NCBI RefSeq assembly: GCF_004959855.1
Contig: NZ_SPNT01000002.1
Location: 124,001 to 188,000, forward strand
Direction: 5' to 3'
Length of the DNA: 64,000 nucleotides
Source of the DNA: Nitratireductor sp. XY-223
GTDB lineage: Bacteria; Pseudomonadota; Alphaproteobacteria; Rhizobiales; Rhizobiaceae
The notes below the pieces were generated by a model that saw nothing but the letters and a program-made list of their open reading frames with translations, was not told the origin of the DNA and did not search any database. This document shows positions 54,695-63,405 of the stretch, in pieces; positions within the stretch are counted from its first letter, which is position 1; each line of letters opens with the position of its first letter. Made by a program: the position numbers and the translations under genes.

Positions 54695-55950
54695 GGCGCC
54701 GGCCCTTCCCCGTTTGAAGAATTCGCGACGACACCCGCATCGCGCCAGCCGTCGAATATCTCAAGGACCGTGTCGGCGAATGCGTCGTCATTGATGTGGC
54801 AGTCCAGTTCACGGAAGTCGACATTTGACGGCACCTGGCTGCGCATTTCAGCCAGGAAGGCGTCAAGCCCCTGCGGATCGTGCAGGTCGGCGCCTTCCCG
54901 GTCCCATTCGCCGAACCCCTTGTTCGGCATCACGAAGGCCGTCGGACCCTGCGCCGAGGCAAGGCGCTCGCAATGGGCGCGGGCAACGGCGCGGCGCTCC
55001 TCCTCGTTCAGCACCACCGAATTAATGAGCCGGTTATGCGTGTGGCTCGGATGGCCGGACCATTTTTCCGGCACGCCCTGCCAGGCGACGATATCGACAA
55101 GGTCGTAACAGCCGGCGGAGACGATCTGCGGCACGCCCCGGCGCCCGGCCGCCGTCAGTCGGTCCGGGCCGGCGGAGATGTTCGAGCCGTGGATGTGGTT
55201 GCCGACCTCCTGGGTGCAGAAGTCCATCACGCAGGCGAAGGCGCCCTGGGCGGCAAGGCCCTCGAAGGCGCGCCCGCCCATGCCTGTCGCGTGGAACACG
55301 GCGAGATCGAAGCCGCGCTCCTCCAGCGCCGGCTTCAGGCGCAGCATGTAGCGCAACGCGCTCGAGCCAAGGCTTGTCATGCCGACAAGGGGGCGGTCCC
55401 GCGGCGGATATTCGACCGCACGCGCGGCGCCGAGCACAGCGCCAGCGGCCTGCGAAAGGGAGGATCTGCAAATGGCATTGAGCCCGTAGAGGCCGCCGGC
55501 CCACAGGATCATCTGCACATCCGGAGCCAGGCGTTCCGGCGGCAGCATCGGCGAGAACGAGACCGTCGAGACGATATACTTCGGAACACCCACCGGCAGG
55601 GCGGCGGTCACGTCGAGCGCCAGGTCCGTGCCCATCGATCCGCCGAGCATGATCAGGCCGTCGAACATGCGATCGTGCCAGAGCCTCAGGCACAGGGCGG
55701 CGCAGCCCTCGGCCATGATCTGCATGGCGGTGTTCTCGTCGCCGGAATCGATCGCTGCCTGGATCGTCGATCCGCCGGCCTCGGCGACCGCATGCTTGGA
55801 ATAGTCCGTCGGCGTCGACGGATCGCCGAGCACGCTGACATCCATGGTCAGAACCTGGCCGCCCTGCGCCTTGATGCGGGACGCCACATAGTTCAGCTCG
55901 TCATCCTTGGTGTCATAGGTTCCTATGATGAGGATCGTCTTGTCCGACAT
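54691..55950 (-). CDS. Tm-1-like (UPF0261) ATP-binding domain protein
   Basis: 419 aa. Begins MSDKTILIIGTYDTKDDELNYVASRI and includes GLIMLGGSMGTDLALDVTAALPVGVPKYIVSTV, TSLGSSALRYMLRLKP, VFHATGMGGRAFEGLA and GGRRGVPQIVSAGCYDLVD. The plant relative Tm-1 is an antiviral protein; bacterial members have no settled role and are often paired with a TIM-barrel PEP-hydrolase-like gene, which is absent here. Terminal gene of the transporter/ALDH operon. Confidence 0.9.
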   Translation of the reverse strand: MSDKTILIIGTYDTKDDELNYVASRIKAQGGQVLTMDVSVLGDPSTPTDYSKHAVAEAGGSTIQAAIDSGDENTAMQIMAEGCAALCLRLWHDRMFDGLIMLGGSMGTDLALDVTAALPVGVPKYIVSTVSFSPMLPPERLAPDVQMILWAGGLYGLNAICRSSLSQAAGAVLGAARAVEYPPRDRPLVGMTSLGSSALRYMLRLKPALEERGFDLAVFHATGMGGRAFEGLAAQGAFACVMDFCTQEVGNHIHGSNISAGPDRLTAAGRRGVPQIVSAGCYDLVDIVAWQGVPEKWSGHPSHTHNRLINSVVLNEEERRAVARAHCERLASAQGPTAFVMPNKGFGEWDREGADLHDPQGLDAFLAEMRSQVPSNVDFRELDCHINDDAFADTVLEIFDGWRDAGVVANSSNGEGPAP

Positions 55951-55960
55951 GGGAAACCCC

Positions 55961-57445
55961 CTAAAGCTGGATCCAGGCAGTCTTGAGATCAATATATTTA
56001 TCCAGCGCATGCAGCGACTTGTCATGCCCGTTGCCCGACTGCCTGACGCCGCCGAGCGGAACGGTCGCGTCGGCGCCGCCGTAGGTGTTGACGTGAATGA
56101 CGCCCGTCTTGACGCACCGCACCATGCGGTGGGCACGGGAAAGGTCGGAGGTCCAGACCGCGCCGGCCAGGCCGAAATTGCTGTCATTGGCAATGGCGAC
56201 GGCCTCTTCCTCGGTATCGAAGGGAATCACCGCAAGCACCGGACCGAACACCTCCTCCTGGGCGATCGTATCGCGGCGGCCGACGCCGGTGAGGATCGTC
56301 GGCTGCATGTAGTATCCGCCCGTTTCCTCCAGGATCCTGTCGCCCCCGGTGACGCGGCGGGCACCCTCCTTTTCGGCCGTAGCGACGAATTCGAGATCGC
56401 CCTCGAGCTGGGCAAGGCTGTTGACGGCACCGATGTCGCTTTGAAGGTCGAGCGGGTCGCCGACCCTGAAGGCCTCGGCCCTTTGCGCAAGAGCCGCAAC
56501 GAAATCGTCGTGGATGTCGCGCTGCACCAGCAGGCGCGAACCGGCAACGCAGACCTGGCCCGAATTGCGGAAGATGCCGGAGGCGGAGATATTGGCGGCC
56601 TTGTCGAGATCCGGCGCATCGGCAAAGACGATGTTGGGCGACTTGCCGCCGAGTTCCAGATAGCAGCGCTTCAGGTTCGAGCGCGCCGCGTATTCGAGCA
56701 GGCGCCGGCCGGTGGCGCCGGAGCCGGTGAAGGCCAGGACATCGACATCCATGGAAAGGGCAAGCGCCTCGCCGACGACGGAGCCCTTGCCGGTCACGAC
56801 ATTGAAAACGCCATCGGGCAGGCCGGCCTCCGAGGCGAGCTCGGCCAGCCGCAGCAGCGACAGCGACGCGGTTTCCGCCGGCTTCAGCACAATGCTGTTG
56901 CCGGCCGCCAGCGCCGGGGCGATCTTCCAGGCGCCGATCATCAGCGGGAAGTTCCACGGCACGATGGCGCCGACCACGCCGACCGGCTCCCTGTGGACCA
57001 GCGCCAGGATGTTCTCATCCGTCGGCGCGATCTCGCCGTAGACCTTGTCGATGGCCTCGGCATAGTAGCGGAAGGTGCCGGCGGCCGACCCGCTCTCGGC
57101 CTTGAAGGCCATGTTGATTTCGGTGCCGTTGTCGCGCACGCCGAGCACCGACAGGGCGAGCGCCTCGCGCTCGATGAGATCGGCCAGCCGGTGCAGCACC
57201 TTCTTGCGGGCGGCCGGCGCCAGGCGCGACCAGCGCCCGTCATCGAAGGCGCTGCGCGCGGCGGCCACCGCCCGCGTCATGTCATCGGCCGTGGCGCGCT
57301 CGATCGTGGTCAGCACCGTGCCGTCAATCGGGCTCAGCACCTCGAGCGCACCGCCGCTCCCGCCCTGCCACTTGCCGTCGATAAACAGCTTCTGCGCGGC
57401 AACGGGTTCCTGACGCAGGGCGTCGATGCGTTGCTGGTCAAGCAT
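55961..57445 (-). CDS. NAD(P)-dependent aldehyde dehydrogenase
   Basis: 494 aa. Cofactor motifs VPWNFPLMIGAWKIAPALAAGNSIVLKPAE and FTGSGATGRRLLEYAA; catalytic Glu in LELGGKSPNIVFADA and Cys in FRNSGQVCVAGSRLLV. Closest in layout to gamma-aminobutyraldehyde/PuuC-type enzymes (KVYGEIAPT, GGVRQSGNGHDKSLHALDKYIDLKTAWI). Would oxidise an aldehyde such as that made by the aminotransferase across the locus (inference). Overlaps the tctA-like gene by 8 bp. Confidence 0.93.
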   Translation of the reverse strand: MLDQQRIDALRQEPVAAQKLFIDGKWQGGSGGALEVLSPIDGTVLTTIERATADDMTRAVAAARSAFDDGRWSRLAPAARKKVLHRLADLIEREALALSVLGVRDNGTEINMAFKAESGSAAGTFRYYAEAIDKVYGEIAPTDENILALVHREPVGVVGAIVPWNFPLMIGAWKIAPALAAGNSIVLKPAETASLSLLRLAELASEAGLPDGVFNVVTGKGSVVGEALALSMDVDVLAFTGSGATGRRLLEYAARSNLKRCYLELGGKSPNIVFADAPDLDKAANISASGIFRNSGQVCVAGSRLLVQRDIHDDFVAALAQRAEAFRVGDPLDLQSDIGAVNSLAQLEGDLEFVATAEKEGARRVTGGDRILEETGGYYMQPTILTGVGRRDTIAQEEVFGPVLAVIPFDTEEEAVAIANDSNFGLAGAVWTSDLSRAHRMVRCVKTGVIHVNTYGGADATVPLGGVRQSGNGHDKSLHALDKYIDLKTAWIQL

Positions 57446-58928
57446 TTTCGGTTCTTTCCTGTTTGCGGTTCTTCAACAGACCGCGGACATGCATGGCGAT
57501 GATAATCACGATGGCGCAGAAGAGGATGAAGGCGATCGGCCGGTCGATGAAATCGAGCGGTGTCTTGACCCGTGCCATGGAGGCACGCAGCTTCACCTCC
57601 ATGATGCGGCCGAGCACCATGCCGAGGATGATCGGGACGATGGGCAATTGCAGCCGCTTCAGAACAAAGCCGATGAACCCGAACACCGCCGCGATGGCGC
57701 AGTCCCAGACGCTGTTGCGCAGCGAGTAGACGCCGACGAAAGCGAGCGTCAGGATCATGACGCCGAGGAACCGTGTCGGGATGCGAATGACCTGCAGCAG
57801 CGTGTTGGTGGAAAACAGAAGGAAGACCAGCACCATCACGTTGAGGATCAAGAGCGCCAGATAGAGCGCCATGACGAAGTCCATCTGGTTCTGGAAGAGC
57901 TGCGGTCCGGGCACGACATTGTGGACGTAGAAGACGGACAACATCATCGCGGTCAGCGCCTCGCCCGGAACACCGAGCGCCAGCAGCGGGATCATCGCCG
58001 CGCCCGGAACGGCATTGTTCGCGGCCTCTGAGGCAATCAGTCCCTCGGGCGCGCCGTCGCCGAACTTCTCCGGCGTCTTCGAGCGGCGCTGCGCGAACGT
58101 GTAGGAAAGGAACTGGGCCATGAATTCGCCGACGCCGGGGATCATGCCCATCACGACGCCGAAGCCGGACGATGCCGAGGCGGTGCCCGGATATTTGAAC
58201 AGTTCGCCCAATCCCTGGAAAAGTCCGCCGCTGACCGGCGCGGCCTTGGGGCTGTCGTCGCGTCCGACAAGCAGGACGAACGCCTGGCTGAGCGCAAAGA
58301 GGCCGAGGACGACGACGATGAGGTCGATGCCTGAGGCGAGGAAATTCAGGTCGAACGTGAAGCGGCGCGTGAGCGTCGCCGTATGCAGGCCGATGGTGTT
58401 GATGAAGATGCCGAAGAACACCAGAAAGGCGGCGATCACCGTCTGGCCGCGGTGCACGACCACGGCCAGGACAAGGCCCAGAAGCGCCGCCAGGAATATC
58501 TCGCGCGAGCCGAAATGCGGGGCGATGGACGCCAGCAGCGGCGACAAAATGATGAGGCACAGGACCGAAAAGATGCCGCCGAAGAACGAGGCCGAATAGG
58601 CGAGGCTGAGGGCGCGGCGCCCCTCTCCGCGCCTGGTCATCGGATAGCCGTCATAGGTGGTGAGCGCGTTGACCGCGGTCCCCGGCGTATTGATCAGGAC
58701 CGCCGGGATCGAGCCGCCATACATGGACGATCCATAGATGCCGAGCAGCACCGTCAGCCCGACGATCGGATCGAAGGAGAAGGTGGCGGGCAGCAGTATC
58801 GCGATGGCAACGGCTGCGCCCACGCCCGGGATCGCGCCTATTATGACACCGCCGATCGAGCCGATCAGCAGCGCCGCGACGACATCCCAGCGGGCCAAGA
58901 TCGAAAGTCCGTCAAGAATAACGTCCAT
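57438..58928 (-). CDS. Tripartite tricarboxylate transporter, large permease (TctA family)
   Basis: 496 aa, about 11-12 helices. Signatures: GAIPGVGAAVAIAILLPATFSFDPI, GIYGSSMYGGSIPAVLINTPGTA, MGMIPGVGEFMAQFLSYTFAQRRSK, and a second NTPGT-like repeat, NNAVPGAAMIPLLALGVPG. Works with the small permease TctB and the binding protein TctC to take up a carboxylate using ion gradients. Confidence 0.95.
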   Translation of the reverse strand: MDVILDGLSILARWDVVAALLIGSIGGVIIGAIPGVGAAVAIAILLPATFSFDPIVGLTVLLGIYGSSMYGGSIPAVLINTPGTAVNALTTYDGYPMTRRGEGRRALSLAYSASFFGGIFSVLCLIILSPLLASIAPHFGSREIFLAALLGLVLAVVVHRGQTVIAAFLVFFGIFINTIGLHTATLTRRFTFDLNFLASGIDLIVVVLGLFALSQAFVLLVGRDDSPKAAPVSGGLFQGLGELFKYPGTASASSGFGVVMGMIPGVGEFMAQFLSYTFAQRRSKTPEKFGDGAPEGLIASEAANNAVPGAAMIPLLALGVPGEALTAMMLSVFYVHNVVPGPQLFQNQMDFVMALYLALLILNVMVLVFLLFSTNTLLQVIRIPTRFLGVMILTLAFVGVYSLRNSVWDCAIAAVFGFIGFVLKRLQLPIVPIILGMVLGRIMEVKLRASMARVKTPLDFIDRPIAFILFCAIVIIIAMHVRGLLKNRKQERTENA

Positions 58929-58937
58929 GGCCGTTGC

Positions 58938-59483
58938 TCACAGGTAAAGGATCATGAAATTGCGCAGCCCGTCGGGCAGGACCTCGTAAAGCGCGCCGCC
59001 CGGAACACGAACCTGCAGCAACGCCTTGAAGAGGACGACGATGACGGCACCCATCAGCGCCGCGGACAAAAGCGCCCGCGCCGAGCGGTAGCCCGCGCGG
59101 CGTGCCAGCAGCGGACAGAAGAGGACCGTAGTCGGCAGGTAGCCGACGACCGGCACGATGAACACATAGGCCATGAACCAGAGCGGGTATTCGAGACAGC
59201 GGATCCACACGAAGAACTCGCGCCTGTCCCAGGCGGCTATGCGCCGGGCGGCCAGGGACTGGGCCAAATAGAGCGCGGCGCAGGCGGTCATGCCGATCAG
59301 GCCTATTCCGGGCCAGAACGCAGGCTGATTCAACAGGCCCTTGCCGGCCTTCCACTGCGTCTGGTCGCCGATCAGGGCGAGCAGGCCGGCCGAAATCACC
59401 AGTATGGCAATGGCAAAGTAGCGGTCGCCGCCAAGCCGTTCGGAGGCGGCAATGTCGTCGACGTCGGGCGTCCGGTCCGTCAT
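58938..59483 (-). CDS. Tripartite tricarboxylate transporter, small permease (TctB family)
   Basis: 181 aa, four helices: FAIAILVISAGLLALIGDQ, WPGIGLIGMTACAALYLAQSL, CLEYPLWFMAYVFIVPVVGYLPTTVLF and SAALMGAVIVVLFKALLQV, ending GGALYEVLPDGLRNFMILYL. ATG 59483; the longer frame overlaps no family sequence. 9 bp upstream of tctA. Confidence 0.9.
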   Translation of the reverse strand: MTDRTPDVDDIAASERLGGDRYFAIAILVISAGLLALIGDQTQWKAGKGLLNQPAFWPGIGLIGMTACAALYLAQSLAARRIAAWDRREFFVWIRCLEYPLWFMAYVFIVPVVGYLPTTVLFCPLLARRAGYRSARALLSAALMGAVIVVLFKALLQVRVPGGALYEVLPDGLRNFMILYL

Positions 59484-59541
59484 GGCAATCGCTCCACTGA
59501 GCCGGGCGGCGGCCGCTGCTTGCGCAACGGCCGCACGGGAC

Positions 59542-60477
59542 TTAGTTGGCCAGCATCTTTTCGATGGCAGCCGTGGTGGCGATATCCTTCTGGATCTGCG
59601 CCGCCGATTCATCGGCCCCGAGCCAGTAGATCTGGGCGCCGGTGTTCTTGGCGACCTCCTGGGCCCGGTCGGACATCACGGTCTCGCTGGCGACGGCGAT
59701 GATCTTGTCGCGCACATCCTGGGGCGTGTCCTTGTGGACGAACAGGCCGTTCCAGAGCGCGATTGCAAGGCTCGGCTCGAGTTCGCCGACAGTCGGCGTA
59801 TCAGGCGTCTTGGAGATGCGGTCGCCGGTGATCGAGGCAATGACGTTGACGTCCTCGAGGCACGGCAGGATGAGTTGCAGCGTGGTGTTGATCACATCGA
59901 CGTCGCCGGATGCCAGCGTGTTGCAGTCCAGCGCGTCAAAGGCCGCCTCGGAGCCCCATTCGAATCCCATCTGCTTGGCAAGTGCGAAGGAGACCTGGGT
60001 GGGAATGAGGAAGGAGCCGAAATGACCGAGCACCTTATCGTCGGTGCCCTTCAGGTCCTCGACGGTGTCGATGCCGCTGTTCTTGGCCGACGCCATGACG
60101 AAGGGATAGGTGACAAAGATGCCGAGCGGCTCGAACGGGTCCGGGTTGAGTTCGGGAATGCCGACCTGCGGTCCGACCACCGGGATGCCGACGACGAAGG
60201 AGCCGATCGTGTAACCGTCGGCAGGCGCGACCGCCACTTCGGCGGCGCCGGGGAACGGCCCGCCATCGGACGGCTTGTTTATGACGGCCGCGGCGACGCC
60301 GTATTTCTCCTGGAAATCCTCGGCGATCATCCGCGTGATGACGTCCTCGAGGTCGCCCGGCGGGAACGGCACCACAAAGGACACCGGCTTTTCCGGATAT
60401 TCGGCCATCGCCGTTGTCACCCCGAGGCCCGTAACAGTGAGTGCCGCGATCGCGGCGGTCGAAATCAGTCTGCGCAT
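59542..60477 (-). CDS. Tripartite tricarboxylate transporter substrate-binding protein (TctC/Bug family)
   Basis: 311 aa. Signal peptide MRRLISTAAIAALTVTGLGVTTAMA, then the Bug start EYPEKPVSFVVPFPPGDLEDVITRMIAEDFQEKYG, NKPSDGGPFPGAAEVAVAPADGYTIG and the hinge region. The pocket Asp-Leu-Glu near residue 42 replaces the common GGxxD, so the ligand may be atypical. ATG 60477 has GGGAGG 5 nt upstream. First gene of the transporter operon, divergent from IclR. Confidence 0.93.
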   Translation of the reverse strand: MRRLISTAAIAALTVTGLGVTTAMAEYPEKPVSFVVPFPPGDLEDVITRMIAEDFQEKYGVAAAVINKPSDGGPFPGAAEVAVAPADGYTIGSFVVGIPVVGPQVGIPELNPDPFEPLGIFVTYPFVMASAKNSGIDTVEDLKGTDDKVLGHFGSFLIPTQVSFALAKQMGFEWGSEAAFDALDCNTLASGDVDVINTTLQLILPCLEDVNVIASITGDRISKTPDTPTVGELEPSLAIALWNGLFVHKDTPQDVRDKIIAVASETVMSDRAQEVAKNTGAQIYWLGADESAAQIQKDIATTAAIEKMLAN

Positions 60478-60516
60478 ATCATCCTCCCTGGAAAAGCATC
60501 CTGTCATTCGTTGTTC

Positions 60517-60533
60517 GGTTTAATATTTGAACC
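60517..60533. promoter_or_regulatory. IclR-type operator candidate
   Basis: GGTTTAATATTTGAACC is an imperfect palindrome (12 of 17 positions symmetrical). It lies 40 bp upstream of the tctC-like start and 84 bp upstream of iclR, matching the AT-rich palindromes IclR proteins bind. Confidence 0.45.
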
Positions 60534-60617
60534 GCTGGTTTATTTTTAGCTTGAATTGAATCCGTTAATCTGTCAAGAAAAAACAGACGAAGCTTGAGGA
60601 GGCGCAGTCTCAAAACC

Positions 60618-61397
60618 ATGGGAACGATTGATAAAGCACTGTCTTTATTGGATTTTTTCTCGGAGTCGCAGTCCGAGATCGGGTTGAGCGATCTGGCGCG
60701 CATGGCCGGTTACGACAAGGCGACCGTGCTGCGATTGATGACGGCACTGGCCGATCGCGGCTTCGTTGAGCAAAATGTGAAGACCCGCGATTTCCGCCTC
60801 GGTCCCGCGTTGCTGCGGCTCGCGCACATAAGGGAAGCGACGCTTCCGCAGCGCGCCTCTGCCCGGCCGATCCTGGAACGCATGTCGCAGGAAAGCGGCG
60901 AGACGGTGCACCTGCTGCTGCTCGGCAGGAATCATCTCGAAACGATCGATTTCATCGAAACCAGCGCGCACGCGATGCGCGTCTATATGGATGCCGGCGA
61001 GCGGATCCCGCTGCACGCCTCGGCATCGGGCCTCGCCTGCCTCGCCCATATGCCGGCAAGGGATGCCGAACGGGCGCTGTCGGGTGCGCTGAAGAGTTAT
61101 ACCGATCATACCATTACCGATCCCGCCGAAATCCTCTCGCGTCTCGACGACATCCGCGAAACCGGCATTGCGGAAATAGACCGCGGCTTCGAGGACGATG
61201 TCTACGGCATGGCGGCGCCGGTGTTCGCGTCGGATGGCCGTGTGACCGGTGCGGTCGGGATCGCGACCCCCTGTTCGCGGGTGACGGCTGCATTCCGGCA
61301 AACGGCGCACGCGATCATCCGGCAGGCGGCGAACGACATCACCCGGGCCTGGGGCGGCGTGGCGCCCGAGGGCCAGGTCGCGGGGACGGCGGCATGA
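60618..61397 (+). CDS. IclR family transcriptional regulator
   Basis: 259 aa. N-terminal winged helix (MGTIDKALSLLDFFSESQSEIGLSDLARMAGYDKATVLRLMTAL) and the IclR ligand domain with RIPLHASASGLACLAHMP and EIDRGFEDDVYGMAAPVF. ATG 60618 starts at the family N terminus; an AGGAGG lies 15 nt upstream, rather far. It probably controls the divergent transporter operon and its own operon. Overlaps the HAD gene by 4 bp. Confidence 0.92.
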   Translation: MGTIDKALSLLDFFSESQSEIGLSDLARMAGYDKATVLRLMTALADRGFVEQNVKTRDFRLGPALLRLAHIREATLPQRASARPILERMSQESGETVHLLLLGRNHLETIDFIETSAHAMRVYMDAGERIPLHASASGLACLAHMPARDAERALSGALKSYTDHTITDPAEILSRLDDIRETGIAEIDRGFEDDVYGMAAPVFASDGRVTGAVGIATPCSRVTAAFRQTAHAIIRQAANDITRAWGGVAPEGQVAGTAA

Positions 61398-62053
61398 AAA
61401 AGGCGCTGGTTCTCGATTTCGGCGGTGTCGTCACCCGGACGCTATTCGAAACGCACCGGCTGACGGAACAGGCGCTCGGCCTGGCGGAAGGAACGCTGAC
61501 CTGGCGCGGCCCGTTCGACCCGGACGGCGACCCGCTCTGGAAGTCGATGCAGGCCGATGAAATCACCGAACGGCAATACTGGCAGCAGCGCACGCGCGAA
61601 GTGGCGGAACTGGCGGGTGAAGACTGGACCGATATGGCGCAGTTCGTCATCGCGGCACGCGGCGCCGATCCCCTTGCGGTCATCAGGCCCGAAGCGATCG
61701 CCGCCATCGATGCGGCCCATCGGGCGGGTGTCGCGCTCGCCATCCTCTCGAACGAGCTCGACCTGTTCTACGGCGCGGATTTCCGCAAGAAACTGCCGTT
61801 CCTGCAGACGTTCGACGTTATCCACGACGCCACCTACACCCACATCCTCAAGCCCGACCGCCGTGCCTATGAGGATTGCATCGCGGCGTTGCAAACGGCG
61901 GCCGAGAACTGCGTCTTCGTCGACGACCAGGCCCGCAACATTGCCGGCGCCAGGGCGGTCGGCATGAAAACAGTTCATTTCGACGTATCGAAGCCCGCAG
62001 CCGGCTATGCACAAGCGCTCGGCCTGCTCGACATCACCGGAGAGATCTCATGA
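61394..62053 (+). CDS. HAD family hydrolase
   Basis: 219 aa. HAD motifs: LVLDFGGVVTRT (nucleophile Asp8), AILSNELDLFYG (motif II Ser), KPDRRAYEDCIAAL (motif III Lys), CVFVDDQARNIAGARAVGM (motif IV). Subtype near epoxide-hydrolase-N/haloacid-like phosphatases with a helical cap. ATGA overlaps with both neighbours show it is part of the iclR-HAD-aminotransferase operon; substrate unknown. Confidence 0.9.
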   Translation: MKKALVLDFGGVVTRTLFETHRLTEQALGLAEGTLTWRGPFDPDGDPLWKSMQADEITERQYWQQRTREVAELAGEDWTDMAQFVIAARGADPLAVIRPEAIAAIDAAHRAGVALAILSNELDLFYGADFRKKLPFLQTFDVIHDATYTHILKPDRRAYEDCIAALQTAAENCVFVDDQARNIAGARAVGMKTVHFDVSKPAAGYAQALGLLDITGEIS

Positions 62054-63405
62054 AGGACTCGAATTTCCTGAAGGAAAACAATGCCAAGTTCCTGTGGCAT
62101 CCGATGGGCCATCCGGGACAGCTCAGGGCTAAGACGCCGAAGATCATCACCGGCGCGTCGGGGGTGCGCATCGCCGATATCGACGGGCACGAGACCATCG
62201 ACGCGGTCGGCGGCCTGTGGAACGTCAATCTCGGCTATTCGTGCGAGCCGGTCAAACAGGCGATTGCCGGCCAGCTCGACGCGCTGCCCTACTATTCGGC
62301 CTTCGCCGGCACCTCCAACAACGCCGCCATCGAGCTTTCCTGGGAACTGCAGGAGTGGTTCGGCGCCGACGGCCTCGGCCGCGCCTTCTTCACCTCGGGC
62401 GGCTCCGACTCGGTGGAAACGGCGCTGCGCCTGTCGCGCCAGTATCACAAGGTCCGGGGCGAAGCGGGGCGCACCAAGTTCCTGTCGCTGAAAAAGGGCT
62501 ATCACGGCACCCATACAGGCGGCGCATCGGTGAACGGCAACGCGCGGTTCCGCACCGCCTATGAGCCGATGCTGCCGGGTTGTTTCCACATCCCGTCGCC
62601 CTACACCTATCGCAACCCGTTCAACGAGAGCGACCCGGCGCGGCTCGCCGAACTGTGCGCGCAGGCGCTGGAGGACGAGATCGCCTTCCAGGGACCGGAG
62701 ACCATCGCCGCTTTCATCATGGAGCCGGTTCTCGGCGCAGGCGGCATCATCCCGCCGCATGAGAGCTTCATGCCGCGGGTGCGCGAGATCTGCTCGAAAA
62801 ACGGCATCCTGCTGATCGCCGACGAGGTCATCACCGGCTTCGGCCGCACCGGCGACTGGTCGGGTTCCCGCCACTGGGGCGTCAAGCCGGACATGATGTG
62901 CCTGGCCAAGGCAATCACCAACGGCTACTTCCCGTTCGGCGCGGTGATGATCTCGGAGGCCATTGCGGAGACCTTCGAGGACGACACCACCGGCACCGCC
63001 AATATCGGCCACGGCTACACCTATTCCGCCCACCCGGTCGGCGCCGCGGCGGCAATCGCCTGCCTTGCAGAGACCAAGCGGCTCAATGTCGCGGAAAACG
63101 CCGCGGCACGCGGCGACCAGATGTTTGCCGGCGTTCTGAAGCTGAAGGAGAAACACGCGCTTGTCGGCGACGTGCGCGGCGGCCACGGGCTGATGACGGC
63201 GGTGGAGCTGGTCGGCGACCGTGCGAGCAAGAAACCGGTCGACAAGGCCATCGCGGCGAGCGTTGCCCAGACGGCCTATGAAAACGGCGTCATGGTGCGT
63301 GTGTCCGGCCACAACATCCTGATGTCGCCGCCGCTGATTATCGGCGCCGAGGATGTCGATCGCATTCTGGCGGGCCTCGATGCCGGTCTTGCGGCGGCCG
63401 GCTAG
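62050..63405 (+). CDS. Class III (omega) aminotransferase
   Basis: 451 aa fold-type I PLP enzyme. FFTSGGSDSVETALRLSRQYH binds PLP phosphate, GYHGTHTGGASVNGN, EPVLGAGGIIPPHESFM, LLIADEVITGFGRTGDW (Asp for the pyridine N) and MCLAKAITNGYFPFGAV (PLP Lys). Likely transfers an amine from an omega-amino acid or diamine to pyruvate or 2-oxoglutarate, giving an aldehyde. With the ALDH across the locus this would form a two-step route to a carboxylate (inference). Confidence 0.93.
   Translation: MKDSNFLKENNAKFLWHPMGHPGQLRAKTPKIITGASGVRIADIDGHETIDAVGGLWNVNLGYSCEPVKQAIAGQLDALPYYSAFAGTSNNAAIELSWELQEWFGADGLGRAFFTSGGSDSVETALRLSRQYHKVRGEAGRTKFLSLKKGYHGTHTGGASVNGNARFRTAYEPMLPGCFHIPSPYTYRNPFNESDPARLAELCAQALEDEIAFQGPETIAAFIMEPVLGAGGIIPPHESFMPRVREICSKNGILLIADEVITGFGRTGDWSGSRHWGVKPDMMCLAKAITNGYFPFGAVMISEAIAETFEDDTTGTANIGHGYTYSAHPVGAAAAIACLAETKRLNVAENAAARGDQMFAGVLKLKEKHALVGDVRGGHGLMTAVELVGDRASKKPVDKAIAASVAQTAYENGVMVRVSGHNILMSPPLIIGAEDVDRILAGLDAGLAAAG

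Noticed and set aside
55925-57502. A long plus-strand frame opposite the aldehyde dehydrogenase
   Set aside because: Antisense shadow; the ALDH catalytic and cofactor motifs are all on the minus strand.
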